From NCBI RefSeq assembly GCF_007989805.1, contig NZ_BJUB01000013.1:62001-126000 (forward strand): a stretch of DNA of 64,000 nucleotides. Reading direction: 5' to 3'. Below, one piece after another: positions 15,426 through 24,883 of the stretch; position 1 is the stretch's first letter; every line of letters starts with the position of its first letter. This DNA is from Cellulomonas xylanilytica (lineage in GTDB: Bacteria; Actinomycetota; Actinomycetes; Actinomycetales; Cellulomonadaceae). The notes under the pieces were generated by a model, which did no database searches, had not been told where the DNA came from, and worked only from the letters and a program-made list of their open reading frames with translations. Both the position numbers and the translations under genes were made by a program.

Positions 15426-17303
15426 GTGAGCGAGGTCGTCGGACGGGGCACGGTGCTCGCGGGCCGCTACCGCGTGCTGTCCCCGGTGGTGTCCGACCTC
15501 GAGGGCGCCAGTGCGTGGGAGGCGACGGACCAGATCCTCGACCGCCCGGTCCGCGTGCGCATCCTCGAGCACGGTGCCGTCGCACCCGCGCTCGACGCCG
15601 CCCGCCGCGCGGCCCTCGTCACGGACGCCCGGCTGGTGCGCGTGCTCGACGTCGGCACCCACGAGGGGTACGGCTACGTCGTCTCCGAGCAGCTGGTCGG
15701 TCAGTCCCTCGCGCGCCTGGTCGCCCAGGGGCCGCTGACCGCCGACCAGGCCCGGGCCGTCGTCGGCGAGGCCGCGTCCGCGCTGGAGATCGCCCGCCGG
15801 CGCGGTGTCCACCACCTCGCGCTCCGCCCGTCCGTCCTGCACGTGAGTCCCGACGGGCGCGTGCTGCTCGGTGGGCTCGCCCTCGACGCGGCCCTGCTCG
15901 GCGACTCCGGCGGTGACGCCCGTTCCACCACGCGCGCCGACGCCGTCGGACTGGTCCGGCTGCTCTACGCCGCCCTCACCGGGCTGTGGCCCGCCGACCC
16001 GCGCGCACCGCAGACGCCGGGCGGGGAGACGCTGCCCCCCGCGCCGATCGTCAACGGCGCACCCGTCGCACCGGCCGACCTGGTCCCCGGTGTGCCCAAC
16101 GACCTCGACACGCTCTGCGTCGTGACGCTCGGACCGAACGACGACGGACCCCACAGCCCCGGCGAGCTCGTCCGCGAGCTCGAGCCGTGGGGCGAGATCC
16201 GGACGTCCGCCGCCGAGACCGCCGCCCTCGGAGGACCCGTGACCGCCCAGTTCCCGCCGACCGGAGCCGCCGCGCCAGGTGGAGGTGTGCCCGTGCCCTC
16301 CGAGCACGACGACCAGGACACCGCACCCGTCACCGTGCAGCGCCAGTCCGTCCGGACGGCGTTCGCGCAGCAGGACCCGCCGGGAGCCAACCGGCCCGGC
16401 ACACCCCCGCCCGCGACCCCCCGGCGGGCGACCGGCCTCGGCGCGGTCCCCTCGGACGCCGAGACTCCCCCCACCGGGCAGCCCGCCGTCGCCGGCCCGG
16501 GCGTCGCGCAGCCCGCCGCGCCCCCGCCTCCCGTGGTCCCGGCCGTCGTCCGGCGACCCGTCGCCCAGGCGGCGCCGCCGCCGCCCGAGCCGGCCGAGGA
16601 GCACCTGGACGCGTTCGGCTTCGGTGACGTCATCGGGTCGCAGGACGTGTCCACCAGCACCCGCCGGTTCGACCCGACCGCGCTGATCCTGATCCTCGTC
16701 GTCATCGCGGTGATCGTCGGGGTCGTCTTCGCCTTCAGGGCGCTGTTCTCCTCCCTCGACCCCAGCGGGTCGTCCGCGGACCCGGACCCGTCGCCGAGCG
16801 CCTCGGCTCCCGCCGTCGCGGGCGAGCCGACACCGGAGCAGCCCGCACCCGAGGAGCCCGTCGCACCCGTCGGCGGACCGCCCGTGATCGCCTCCACCAC
16901 GTCGATCGACCCGTCCGACGCCGACGGTGAGCACGAGGAGGACGTCGCCAAGGCCTACGACGGCGACCCGGCAACCTTCTGGTACACCCAGACCTACAAG
17001 CGGGACGACTTCGCCGGGTTCAAGGACGCCGTCGGCTACGTCATCAACCTGACCCAGAAGACCACGGTCAGCACGGTCACGCTGCGGACCAACAGCAACG
17101 GCGGCAACGTCGAGATCCGGGCCACCGACGCGTCCGACCCCACCGGCGGGCCCGTGCTCGCGTCCGGACCGTTCGGCCCGGAGACCGTCTTCACCCTCGA
17201 CCCCGCCACCGAGACCCAGTCGCTGGTCCTGTGGATCACGCAGCTGCCCACGGCCGCCGACGGCGCCTTCCGGCTGGAGGTCACGGAGATCGCCCTGTCC
17301 TGA
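15426..17303 (+). CDS. Membrane-anchored pseudokinase with discoidin-like external domain
   Basis: 625 residues. An N-terminal Ser/Thr-kinase-like fold (about 1-260) starts GTVLAGRYRVLSPV, but the catalytic loop reads HHLALRPSVL instead of HRDLKPEN and the DFG region is unrecognisable, so it should be catalytically dead. A Pro/Ala-rich linker (about 270-410), one transmembrane helix (about 420-440, LILILVVIAVIVGVVFAF) and an external beta-sandwich resembling F5/8-type C domains (about 480-625) follow. The GTG at 15426 sits five bases after GGAGG; in-frame starts at 15399 and 15414 are possible. In mycobacteria, the MurJ-linked pseudokinase recruits an FHA protein; a similar regulatory role is inferred. 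Confidence 0.85.
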   Translation: MSEVVGRGTVLAGRYRVLSPVVSDLEGASAWEATDQILDRPVRVRILEHGAVAPALDAARRAALVTDARLVRVLDVGTHEGYGYVVSEQLVGQSLARLVAQGPLTADQARAVVGEAASALEIARRRGVHHLALRPSVLHVSPDGRVLLGGLALDAALLGDSGGDARSTTRADAVGLVRLLYAALTGLWPADPRAPQTPGGETLPPAPIVNGAPVAPADLVPGVPNDLDTLCVVTLGPNDDGPHSPGELVRELEPWGEIRTSAAETAALGGPVTAQFPPTGAAAPGGGVPVPSEHDDQDTAPVTVQRQSVRTAFAQQDPPGANRPGTPPPATPRRATGLGAVPSDAETPPTGQPAVAGPGVAQPAAPPPPVVPAVVRRPVAQAAPPPPEPAEEHLDAFGFGDVIGSQDVSTSTRRFDPTALILILVVIAVIVGVVFAFRALFSSLDPSGSSADPDPSPSASAPAVAGEPTPEQPAPEEPVAPVGGPPVIASTTSIDPSDADGEHEEDVAKAYDGDPATFWYTQTYKRDDFAGFKDAVGYVINLTQKTTVSTVTLRTNSNGGNVEIRATDASDPTGGPVLASGPFGPETVFTLDPATETQSLVLWITQLPTAADGAFRLEVTEIALS

Positions 17304-17313
17304 CGCGGGCCGA

Positions 17314-17340
17314 GGAACAGAACCCGCCTAGGATCGGTTG
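17314..17340 (+). promoter_or_regulatory. SigR/SigH-type promoter of trxBA
   Basis: GGAAC at 17314-17318 and GTTG at 17337-17340 are separated by 18 bases. Oxidative-stress ECF factors of the SigR (Streptomyces) / SigH (mycobacteria) group recognise GGAAT-N18-GTT, and trxBA is a classic target in Streptomyces. One mismatch in the -35 element. No sigR gene is in the window. Confidence 0.65.
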
Positions 17341-17396
17341 ATCCCGTCAGCCCCCGCCGGACCGTCTCCGGCACGCCGAACACGCAAGGACCTCAC

Positions 17397-18392
17397 GTGA
17401 CCGACCAGTCCAGCACCGTCCGCGACCTCGTCATCGTCGGGTCCGGTCCTGCCGGGTACACCGCCGCGATCTACGCGGCCCGTGCCGGCCTCGCTCCGCT
17501 GGTGATCGCCGGTTCCGTGACGGCCGGCGGCGCCCTGATGAACACGACCGAGGTGGAGAACTTCCCCGGTTTCCCCGACGGCGTCCAGGGCCCCGAGCTG
17601 ATGGAGGGTCTGCAGAAGCAGGCCGAGAAGTTCGGCGCCGAGGTGCTGTGGGACGACGCGTCCTCCCTGGACCTCGAGGGCGACATCAAGACGATCAAGA
17701 CGCTGGGCGGCGAGACGTTCCAGGCCCGCTCCGTCATCCTGGCCACCGGTTCCGCGTACCGCGAGCTCGGCCTCGACGACGAGAAGCGGATGTCCGGCCG
17801 CGGTGTCTCGTGGTGTGCCACCTGCGACGGGTTCTTCTTCCGCGACCAGGAGATCATCGTGGTCGGCGGCGGCGACTCCGCGGTGGAGGAAGCCACCTTC
17901 CTCACCCGGTTCGGCAAGCGCGTCACCCTCGTGCACCGCCGTGACCACCTGCGCGCCTCCAAGATCATGGCGGACCGCGCCGCGAACGACCCGAAGATCG
18001 AGTTCGCCTGGAACAGCGAGGTCGTCGCCATCCACGGCGAGAACAAGGTCACCGGCGTCACGCTGCGGGACACCATCACCGGCGCGACGCGTGAGCACCC
18101 CGCCACCGGCGTGTTCGTCGCCATCGGCCACGTGCCTCGCTCCGAGCTTCTCGTCGGGCAGGTCGACCTGGACGACGAGGGGTACGTGCAGGTCGTCGGC
18201 CGGTCGACGGCCACCAACGTGTCGGGCGTCTTCGCCTGCGGCGACCTGGTCGACCACACCTACCGGCAGGCGATCACCGCCGCCGGCTCGGGCTGCGCCG
18301 CCGCGCTCGACGCCCAGCACTTCCTGGCGTCGCTCGGTGACCTCGTGCACCCGATCCCGCCCATCGAGCAGTACGTCGAGGAGATCTCATGA
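17397..18392 (+). CDS. trxB: Thioredoxin-disulfide reductase
   Basis: A 331-residue NADPH- and FAD-dependent enzyme that reduces thioredoxin. FAD motif [18 protein letters not shown] (about residues 14-31), redox disulfide CATC within [11 protein letters not shown] (about 140), NADPH motif [17 protein letters not shown], and the C-terminal FAD motif [31 protein letters not shown] start 6 bases after AAGGA. The stop overlaps the trxA ATG. The SigR-type promoter upstream indicates induction by thiol-oxidising stress. Confidence 0.98.
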   Translation: MTDQSSTVRDLVIVGSGPAGYTAAIYAARAGLAPLVIAGSVTAGGALMNTTEVENFPGFPDGVQGPELMEGLQKQAEKFGAEVLWDDASSLDLEGDIKTIKTLGGETFQARSVILATGSAYRELGLDDEKRMSGRGVSWCATCDGFFFRDQEIIVVGGGDSAVEEATFLTRFGKRVTLVHRRDHLRASKIMADRAANDPKIEFAWNSEVVAIHGENKVTGVTLRDTITGATREHPATGVFVAIGHVPRSELLVGQVDLDDEGYVQVVGRSTATNVSGVFACGDLVDHTYRQAITAAGSGCAAALDAQHFLASLGDLVHPIPPIEQYVEEIS

Positions 18393-18721
18393 GCACCACC
18401 ACGGCCGTCACCGACGCGACGTTCCAGGCAGAGGTGCTCGAGTCCGAGATTCCCGTGGTCGTCGACTTCTGGGCGCCGTGGTGCGGACCGTGCCGGATGG
18501 TCGCGCCCGTGCTCGAGGAGCTGGCAGGCCAGTACGAGGGCCGCGTGAAGATCGTCAAGCTCAACTCCGACGAGAACCCCCAGGTCACCGGCGACTACGG
18601 CATCGTGTCCATCCCGACGCTGAACTTCTACGCCGGCGGCGAGCTGGTGAAGTCCGTCGTGGGCGCCCGGCCCAAGTCGATGATCGCCGAGGACATCGAG
18701 AAGGTCCTCGCCGACGCCTGA
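18389..18721 (+). CDS. trxA: Thioredoxin
   Basis: A 110-residue cytoplasmic thioredoxin with the active site [19 protein letters not shown] (WCGPC) and the cis-proline loop SIPTLNFY. It accepts electrons from the coupled TrxB and reduces protein disulfides. ATGA overlap with trxB; a strong hairpin terminator follows ten bases downstream. Confidence 0.98.
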   Translation: MSTTTAVTDATFQAEVLESEIPVVVDFWAPWCGPCRMVAPVLEELAGQYEGRVKIVKLNSDENPQVTGDYGIVSIPTLNFYAGGELVKSVVGARPKSMIAEDIEKVLADA

Positions 18722-18730
18722 TCCTCGTCC

Positions 18731-18764
18731 CGAGAGCCCCCTGCCCTGCGGCGGGGGGCTCTCG
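18731..18764 (+). terminator. Terminator after trxBA
   Basis: Perfect 11-base stem CGAGAGCCCCC / GGGGGCTCTCG with a 12-base interior, directly after the trxA stop. Confidence 0.85.
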
Positions 18765-18817
18765 TGTCGCTGGGACGGTGCACGAGCCATCGACGTCCGC
18801 GTGCGAAACTCGGCTGC

Positions 18818-20164
18818 ATGACCACGCACCCGGTTCCCGACGGCGAGACGTCGGGCCCTCCCACGTCCTCCGCCGCCGGCACCGGAACGCGCCTCGACCG
18901 CTGGCTCGGCTCCTACGCCGAACGCACCCACGGCATGCGCTCCTCGGAGATCCGCGCGCTGTTCGCCGTCGCCAACCGGCCCGAGGTCGTCTCGCTCGCC
19001 GGCGGCATGCCGTTCCTCGAGGGTCTGCCCCTGGACGTCCTGGGTGACCTGGCGCAGCGCGTCGTCGCCTCCCGTGGGCTGCAGGCGCTGCAGTACGGCT
19101 CCGGGCAGGGCGACCAGACGCTGCGCGAGCAGATCCTCGACGTCATGGCGCTCGAAGGCATCGACGCTCATCCCGACGACGTCGTCGTCACCACCGGCTC
19201 GCAGCAGGCCCTCGACCTGGTGACCCGCATCTTCATCAACCCCGGCGACGTCGTCGTGGCAGAGGCGCCCTCGTACGTCGGCGCCCTCGGCGTCTTCCGG
19301 GCGTACCAGGCGGACGTCGTCCACGTGCCCATCGACGCGGACGGCCTGATCCCCGCTGCGCTCGAGTCCACGCTCGCCGCCCTCGCCCGCGACGGACGAC
19401 GGGTCAAGTTCCTCTACACGGTGCCCAACTTCCACAACCCGGCCGGTGTCTCGCTGTCCGTCGAGCGCCGCCCGCAGGTCCTGGAGATCGCCCGCCGCTA
19501 CGGCGTGCTGGTGCTCGAGGACAACCCGTACGGTCTGCTCGGCTTCTCCACCGAGCCCGTACCCGCCCTGCGGTCCCTCGACGACGAGGGTGTGCTGTAC
19601 CTCGGCTCGTTCTCGAAGACCTTCGCCCCCGGCTACCGCGTCGGCTGGGTCGTCGCCCCGCACGCCGTCCGCGAGAAGCTGGTCCTGGCCAGCGAGTCGG
19701 CGATCCTCTGCCCGTCCAACGCCTCGCAGATCGCGATCTCGACCTACCTGTCCACGTGCGACTGGCGTGGTCAGATCAAGTCGTACCGCGAGCAGTACCG
19801 CGAGCGGCGCGACGCCATGATCGCCGCACTCACCGAGCACCTTCCCGAGGCGTCGTGGAACGTTCCCGACGGCGGCTTCTACACCTGGGTCCGCCTTCCG
19901 GACGGTCTCGACGCCAAGGACATGCTGCCGCGCGCCGTCACCGCGCGCGTCGCCTACGTGCCCGGTACCGCCTTCTACTTCGACGGCTCCGGTGCCGACC
20001 ACATGCGGCTCTCCTTCTGCTATCCCACCCCCGACCGCATCCGTGAGGGCGTCCGACGGCTCGCCGGCGTCGTCGCCGGTGAGCGCGAGCTCGTCGAGCT
20101 GTTCGGCACCACCGGGTCGGGCGGTCACGCGGACGTGCAGCAGCCCGGACCGGATGTCACCTGA
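18818..20164 (+). CDS. PLP-dependent aminotransferase (fold type I, class I/II)
   Basis: A 448-residue aminotransferase resembling the LysN/2-aminoadipate and MocR-derived group without a DNA-binding domain. Visible are SLAGGMPFLEGLP, QYGSGQGDQTLREQI, TTGSQQALDLV, VPNFHNPAGVSLS, LVLEDNPYGLL and the PLP lysine in YLGSFSKTFAPGYRVGW. Substrate specificity cannot be read. The ATG at 18818 is preferred; an in-frame start at 18764 would run through the terminator. No clear ribosome site, so the message may be leaderless. It stands alone between trxA and the ligase gene, 72 bases upstream of the latter. Confidence 0.9.
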   Translation: MTTHPVPDGETSGPPTSSAAGTGTRLDRWLGSYAERTHGMRSSEIRALFAVANRPEVVSLAGGMPFLEGLPLDVLGDLAQRVVASRGLQALQYGSGQGDQTLREQILDVMALEGIDAHPDDVVVTTGSQQALDLVTRIFINPGDVVVAEAPSYVGALGVFRAYQADVVHVPIDADGLIPAALESTLAALARDGRRVKFLYTVPNFHNPAGVSLSVERRPQVLEIARRYGVLVLEDNPYGLLGFSTEPVPALRSLDDEGVLYLGSFSKTFAPGYRVGWVVAPHAVREKLVLASESAILCPSNASQIAISTYLSTCDWRGQIKSYREQYRERRDAMIAALTEHLPEASWNVPDGGFYTWVRLPDGLDAKDMLPRAVTARVAYVPGTAFYFDGSGADHMRLSFCYPTPDRIREGVRRLAGVVAGERELVELFGTTGSGGHADVQQPGPDVT

Positions 20165-20236
20165 CCTGCAGGTTCGTCCCGTACAGCCGCTCGCCCGTCC
20201 CCTGCTGGCCCGTCCCGTCATCGGAGTCCTGTTGCC

Positions 20237-21190
20237 GTGAGCACCACACCGTCGTCGCCCCGGGTCGTCGTCCTCGCCGGCGGCCTGTCCCACGAACGCG
20301 ATGTCTCGCTGCGGTCCGGCCGACGGGTCGCCGACGCGCTGCGGTCCGTCGGTGTCGACGTCTCCGTCCACGACGTCGACGCCGACCTGGTGCCCGCCCT
20401 CGTCCAGCTGCAGCCCGACCTGGTCTGGCCGCTCCTGCACGGGACCAGCGGCGAGGACGGCTCCGTGCGCGACGTCGTCCAGCTCCTCGGGCTCAGGCTC
20501 CTGGGCACCGGGCCGCGCGAGAGCCGGGTGGCGTGGAGCAAGCCGATCGCCAAGACGGTCGCCTCGCGCGCAGGCTTCGCCACACCCGAGTTCGTGACGC
20601 TCCCGCAGTCGCTCTTCCGGGAGCTCGGTGCGCGTCAGGTGCTCGATGCGATCGTCCGTACCCTCGGCCTCCCCGTGGTCGTGAAGCCCTCGCGCGGCGG
20701 GTCCGCCCTGGGCGTCACCCTCGTGACCAGACCCGACGCCCTCCCGCAGGCGATGGTGGACTGCTTCGCGTACAGCGACACGGCTCTCGTCGAGCGAGCG
20801 GTGCTCGGCACCGAGGTCGCCGTGAGCGTCGTCGACACGGGCTACGGACCGTTCGCGCTCCCCGCCGTCGAGATCGTCACGGACGGCCCCTACGACTTCG
20901 ACGCCCGCTACAACCCCGGGCGCACCGAGTACTTCACGCCGGCTCGCCTGTCCCCCGACTCGGCCCGGGCCGTCGCTGACCTCGCCGTCGCCGCCCACCA
21001 GGCCTTCGGGCTGCGCAGCCTCTCCCGTACCGACCTGATCGTCGACACCGACGGCACGCCATGGTTCCTGGAGGTCAACGTCGCGCCCGGGATGACGGAG
21101 ACGTCACTCCTGCCCCAGGCGGCGGAGGCTGCGGGACTGTCGCTCGGTGAGCTTTACCGGTCCCTTGTGGAGGCGGCGCTAGCGCGCTGA
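20237..21190 (+). CDS. D-alanine--D-alanine ligase-like ATP-grasp protein
   Basis: 317 residues, close to the DdlB length. N-terminal VVVLAGGLSHERDVSLRSG is the conserved Ddl substrate motif, followed by WPLLHGTSGEDGSVRDVVQLLGL, the ATP-grasp loop VVKPSRGGSALGVTLV and the metal/phosphate-binding FLEVNVAPGMTETSLLPQAA. In typical Ddl the last motif reads NTxPGMT; here it is NVAPGMT. This actinobacterial gene near parAB is usually a second Ddl paralog, so an altered acceptor or D-amino acid is possible. GTG start, weak ribosome site. Confidence 0.88.
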   Translation: MSTTPSSPRVVVLAGGLSHERDVSLRSGRRVADALRSVGVDVSVHDVDADLVPALVQLQPDLVWPLLHGTSGEDGSVRDVVQLLGLRLLGTGPRESRVAWSKPIAKTVASRAGFATPEFVTLPQSLFRELGARQVLDAIVRTLGLPVVVKPSRGGSALGVTLVTRPDALPQAMVDCFAYSDTALVERAVLGTEVAVSVVDTGYGPFALPAVEIVTDGPYDFDARYNPGRTEYFTPARLSPDSARAVADLAVAAHQAFGLRSLSRTDLIVDTDGTPWFLEVNVAPGMTETSLLPQAAEAAGLSLGELYRSLVEAALAR

Positions 21191-21692
21191 CCTGCAGTTC
21201 TGGGCGGATTGTACGGGTACGACTACGAGAAACGTACATATCGCCGTTGTCGTACCGCGTTGTGGGATCAGTTGGTCCATCGGGCTGCTGCAGGTGCCGT
21301 GGACTGCGCAACTCATCGGCGTGAATTCCGAGCGACAGCGAGCCGACGCTGCCCATCCGCTGCTCACAAGGGAGCCGCGCGTGAGCCAGATCGGCGAAGG
21401 CCTACTGTGCACGTCTCCAGCGAACGGACGTGTCCCCGTCCGATGCGCTCCGAGTGCCGGCGTCGACGGCGGCTTCGCCTCTCCCCGCTCGTGCGTCGTG
21501 GTCGGGCAGGCCCGGAGGATCCTCCGCTGGCTCACGGCCCGGACGCCGCTTCCGCCTCACCAGATCCGCCCGTGACAGAGCGAGAGCCGCTCGAGCCTTC
21601 GCACGCCGCGCCGCACCGCCGCGTCGCCCACCAGCAGGGCACCATCCGCTCCCGTGACCAGCCAGCTACGCCAGGATGATGCTTCCGCCCGG
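21191..21692. other. Intergenic region between ddl-like gene and parB
   Basis: About 500 bases between convergent genes with no credible reading frame. The one structure noticed is an inverted repeat GGTACGAC (21216-21223) / GTCGTACC (21249-21256) with a smaller nested TACG/CGTA. No perfect parS. Confidence 0.6.
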
Positions 21693-22889
21693 TCAGCCCT
21701 TGAGCAGACCCGGGTCCTCCGGCGCGAGGCTCGCGAGGATCCGGTTCAGGTCCTGGACGGAGGCGAACTCGACAGTCAGGCGACCCCGCGACTTGCCCAG
21801 GCTCACCTTGACCCGGGTCTCGAACCGGTCGGACAGCCGCGCCGCCAGGTGGTCGAGGGCCTCGTTCTTCACGCCCGCCCGCGGGGCTGCACGACGAGCC
21901 GTCGGTTCCGCGTCCCCGCCGAGCGAGACGATCTCCTCGACCGCACGGACGGACAGCCCTTCCGCCACGATCCGCTGCGCGAGCCGCTCGATCGCGGCCC
22001 CGTCGCTGAGCCCGAGCAGCGCGCGAGCGTGCCCGGCGGACAGCACCCCCGCCGCGACCCGGCGCTGCACGAGCGGCGGAAGCTTCAGCAGGCGAAGCGT
22101 GTTCGAGATCTGCGGCCGCGACCGCTGGATGCGAGTCGCCAGCTGCTCGTGGGTGCAACCGAAGTCGTCGAGCAGCTGCTGGTACGCAGCGGCCTCCTCC
22201 AGCGGGTTCAGCTCCGACCGGTGCAGGTTCTCCAGGAGCGCGTCGCGCAAGAGGTCGGAGTCGTCCGTGTCCCGGATGATCGCCGGGATCGTCGCGAGAC
22301 CGGCCGCCTGCGTCGCACGCCAGCGCCGCTCGCCCATGATCAGCTCGTAGCCGTCGCCCGCGTCGCGCACGACGATCGGCTGGAGCACCCCGACCTCGCG
22401 GATCGAGCCGACCAGCTCCTCGAGCGCGTCCTCGTCGAATACCGTGCGCGGCTGCTTGGGGTTCGGACGGATCTGACCCACGGGCAGCTCAGCGAACCGT
22501 GCACCCGGAACGGGAACCAGGCCGTCACCGTCGCTCACGGCCGAGGGCTCGGACTCGGCGCGAGTCGGCTCCGCTGCGGTCGCCTCCGCACTGCTCTCCG
22601 AGGCTGCCCCGACCGTGTCGGTCACCTCCGCGCCCGGCGCCTCTGCCTCGGTGACCGGCCCGGTCTCCGCCGGCCGTCCCTCCGGCGCCGTCTCGGTCTG
22701 CGCGGGCCGCTCCTCCGTCACCGTCGCCGTTGCTGCGGCAGCGGCCGTGGTCGCCTCGCCGTTCTCCCGCTTCGGGTCCGGGAAGAACACGTCGACGGGA
22801 CGTTCGGCGCCGGTGGGGCGCTGGCCGTCCAGACCTGTCGGGATGAGGGCTCCCAGGCCCCTGCCCAGGCCGCGCCGCTTCTCGCTCAC
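21693..22889 (-). CDS. parB: Chromosome partitioning protein ParB
   Basis: A 398-residue CTP-dependent sliding clamp that loads at parS. N-terminal [13 protein letters not shown] is the ParA-interacting motif. A disordered linker (about 45-125) precedes the CTPase/ParB-N domain with [14 protein letters not shown] and GERRWRAT (box II), the [13 protein letters not shown] helix, the helix-turn-helix [26 protein letters not shown], and a C-terminal dimerisation domain. The start overlaps the parA stop by four bases. Its nine likely binding sites lie at 24155-30190. Confidence 0.98.
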   Translation of the reverse strand: MSEKRRGLGRGLGALIPTGLDGQRPTGAERPVDVFFPDPKRENGEATTAAAAATATVTEERPAQTETAPEGRPAETGPVTEAEAPGAEVTDTVGAASESSAEATAAEPTRAESEPSAVSDGDGLVPVPGARFAELPVGQIRPNPKQPRTVFDEDALEELVGSIREVGVLQPIVVRDAGDGYELIMGERRWRATQAAGLATIPAIIRDTDDSDLLRDALLENLHRSELNPLEEAAAYQQLLDDFGCTHEQLATRIQRSRPQISNTLRLLKLPPLVQRRVAAGVLSAGHARALLGLSDGAAIERLAQRIVAEGLSVRAVEEIVSLGGDAEPTARRAAPRAGVKNEALDHLAARLSDRFETRVKVSLGKSRGRLTVEFASVQDLNRILASLAPEDPGLLKG

Positions 22890-24883
22890 TGTTCCTCCTG
22901 AAGGACGGGCGATGCCGCCTGGTGCTCGTGGTCTGTCTGCTGAGTGTCACTGGACGACGTCTGGCCGTCGGCGCCGTCGGTCGCGAACTCCATCGCGCCT
23001 CGTTCCGCCACCTCGCGCGCCGCCTCGAGGTACGCCAGCGCACCGGACGACCCCGCGTCGTACGTCATCACCGTCTGCCCGTAGCTCGGCGCCTCCGAGA
23101 TCCGGACGGAACGCGGGACGGTCGTGCGGAGCGTCCGCTCCGGGAAGTGCGTGCGAACCTCGGTCGCCACCTGCTGCGCAAGGTTCGTCCGTGCGTCGTA
23201 CATCGTGAGCAGGATCGTCGAGACGTGCAGGCTCGGGTTCAGGTGCGCCTGGATGAGCTGGATCGTCTTGAGCAGCTGGCTGAGGCCCTCGAGCGCGTAG
23301 TACTCGCACTGGATCGGGATGAGCACCTCACGGGCGACAACGAACGCGTTGACCGTCAGCAGCCCGAGGCTCGGCGGGCAGTCGACGAACACGTAGTCGA
23401 TGCGCTCGTGGCCGTTCGCGACCCGCCACTCGAGGTACGTGTCGAGCGCGTTCCGCAACCGGGTCTCTCTGGCGACCATCGACACCAGCTCGATCTCGGC
23501 GCCCGACAGGTCGATCGTCGCCGGGAGGCACCAGAGATTCGGGACGTCCGGGCTCTCCTGCACCGCCTCGGCAAGAGGTGCTCCGTCGACCAGGACCTCG
23601 TAGATCGACGGTGTCCCCGCTCGGTGCTCGACGCCGAGCGCGGTCGACGCGTTCCCCTGCGGGTCGTTGTCGAGCACGAGCACGTTCAGACCTGCCTGAG
23701 CGAGGGCTGCCGCGATGTTGACGGTGGTCGTCGTCTTGCCGACGCCGCCCTTCTGGTTCGCGACCGTGATCACGCGTGTCTGCGCCGGACGCGGGAACCG
23801 ACGCCCCTGCAGCTCGATCCGGCGCCGTGCATCCTGCTTGAGCTCCGCCATCAACGGCGTCTCATCGGTCACGGCGGGCAGGCTCTCGACCAGGGCAGCG
23901 CGTCGCGTGTCCTCAGGATCGAGGTCGTGTCGGGGCGCCATGGGCGCGATGGTGTCACGCTCGCCGTCGACTTCTTCGGCATCAGGGCCGTCTGCTACGG
24001 GCGCGTCGGGTGTGACGTTCCCCGCAGGCGCGGCGACAGGCGAATCGAGCTCCGTCGGTGCGCCGGCTTCCAAGCCCTGACCTGCACGGACGTCCGTGTC
24101 ATCCCATGAACCGGTGGAACCTCCGGTAGGGCTCTCGCCCTCCCCCTCCATGGGTGTTCCACGTGAAACAGGGGCGGTCGGCACCGGTGCGCTCACCATC
24201 GGGATGTACGGCTCTCCCGCACTCACCGGCTTGCGGTCGGCCGTGCGCAGCTTCGCTGATGCGCCGCCCCCCTCGGGCGCCGATCGATCGTCAGTCGGGA
24301 CCGAAGCTGTCGACGTCGTCGAGCCAAAGCCCTCGGACTCTGGCGCCGCGAAACTCTGCGAAGCATCAGCGCCCGGACTGGGCGATCCGTCGGTGCTCGC
24401 GGCGCCAACCTCGAGTGGTGCCGACGTTTCCTGCCCCGCCGGCGGCTCTTGGGAGCTGGCCGCACCCGACGACTGCGGTGCCGACGAACCGTGCTCAGGC
24501 AACGGCTGACCGGCGCTGGCGGCGACCTGGAGCGGTGAGCGGGACAGAGTCGGAGCTGTATCGGCCCCGGTCTGTGGCTGAGCCGGTGTCGCCGACGCGG
24601 AGAGCGGCTGCGACAAGGCGGCGGGCGCCGGCGTCGCCGACTGCGAAGGCGCGGAGGGGAACGCGGTCGCCTGCTGCGCGCCCTGAGGTTGGGGGGATGC
24701 GAAGGACGGCTCGGCGGTTGGCACCGCGGGCTGAGTGGTCGGCGCCAACGGCGCTGCTGGACCAGCTGGCTGAGGCGTCCACTCAGCGGGTGCGTTCTGC
24801 TCTCCGCTCACCTGGCTCGGGGGGACCTCGGTCGCCTGAGTGGCAACGGCCTCTTCCTGTCGTCTCTTCTTCCTACCGAACAC
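22886..24883 (-). CDS. parA: Chromosome partitioning ATPase ParA with long disordered N-terminus
   Basis: 665 residues, about twice the usual size. The C-terminal ~300 residues are a standard ParA/Soj ATPase: deviant Walker [11 protein letters not shown] (about 378-387), Walker A' [29 protein letters not shown] and the C-terminal [16 protein letters not shown]. The first ~320 residues are rich in Pro, Ala, Ser, Thr and Gln, begin [11 protein letters not shown], and have lower third-position GC than the core. The ATG overlaps rsmG by 11 bases, supporting this start. A parS site is embedded in the extension where it encodes PVSRGT. The N-terminus may tether ParA to a polar scaffold. Confidence 0.93.
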   Translation of the reverse strand: MFGRKKRRQEEAVATQATEVPPSQVSGEQNAPAEWTPQPAGPAAPLAPTTQPAVPTAEPSFASPQPQGAQQATAFPSAPSQSATPAPAALSQPLSASATPAQPQTGADTAPTLSRSPLQVAASAGQPLPEHGSSAPQSSGAASSQEPPAGQETSAPLEVGAASTDGSPSPGADASQSFAAPESEGFGSTTSTASVPTDDRSAPEGGGASAKLRTADRKPVSAGEPYIPMVSAPVPTAPVSRGTPMEGEGESPTGGSTGSWDDTDVRAGQGLEAGAPTELDSPVAAPAGNVTPDAPVADGPDAEEVDGERDTIAPMAPRHDLDPEDTRRAALVESLPAVTDETPLMAELKQDARRRIELQGRRFPRPAQTRVITVANQKGGVGKTTTTVNIAAALAQAGLNVLVLDNDPQGNASTALGVEHRAGTPSIYEVLVDGAPLAEAVQESPDVPNLWCLPATIDLSGAEIELVSMVARETRLRNALDTYLEWRVANGHERIDYVFVDCPPSLGLLTVNAFVVAREVLIPIQCEYYALEGLSQLLKTIQLIQAHLNPSLHVSTILLTMYDARTNLAQQVATEVRTHFPERTLRTTVPRSVRISEAPSYGQTVMTYDAGSSGALAYLEAAREVAERGAMEFATDGADGQTSSSDTQQTDHEHQAASPVLQEEQ
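24155..24170. other. parS site inside parA
   Basis: TGTTCCACGTGAAACA, one base off the consensus TGTTTCACGTGAAACA. It lies in coding sequence for the disordered ParA extension. Confidence 0.85.

Noticed and set aside
16000..16700. Active serine/threonine kinase at 15.4-17.3 kb
   Set aside because: Catalytic-loop Asp and Lys (HRDLKPEN) and the DFG motif are not present, so pseudokinase is preferred.
18260..20998. A 912-codon minus-strand frame across trxA, the aminotransferase and ddl
   Set aside because: It crosses three real genes and a terminator; composition is that of an antisense shadow.
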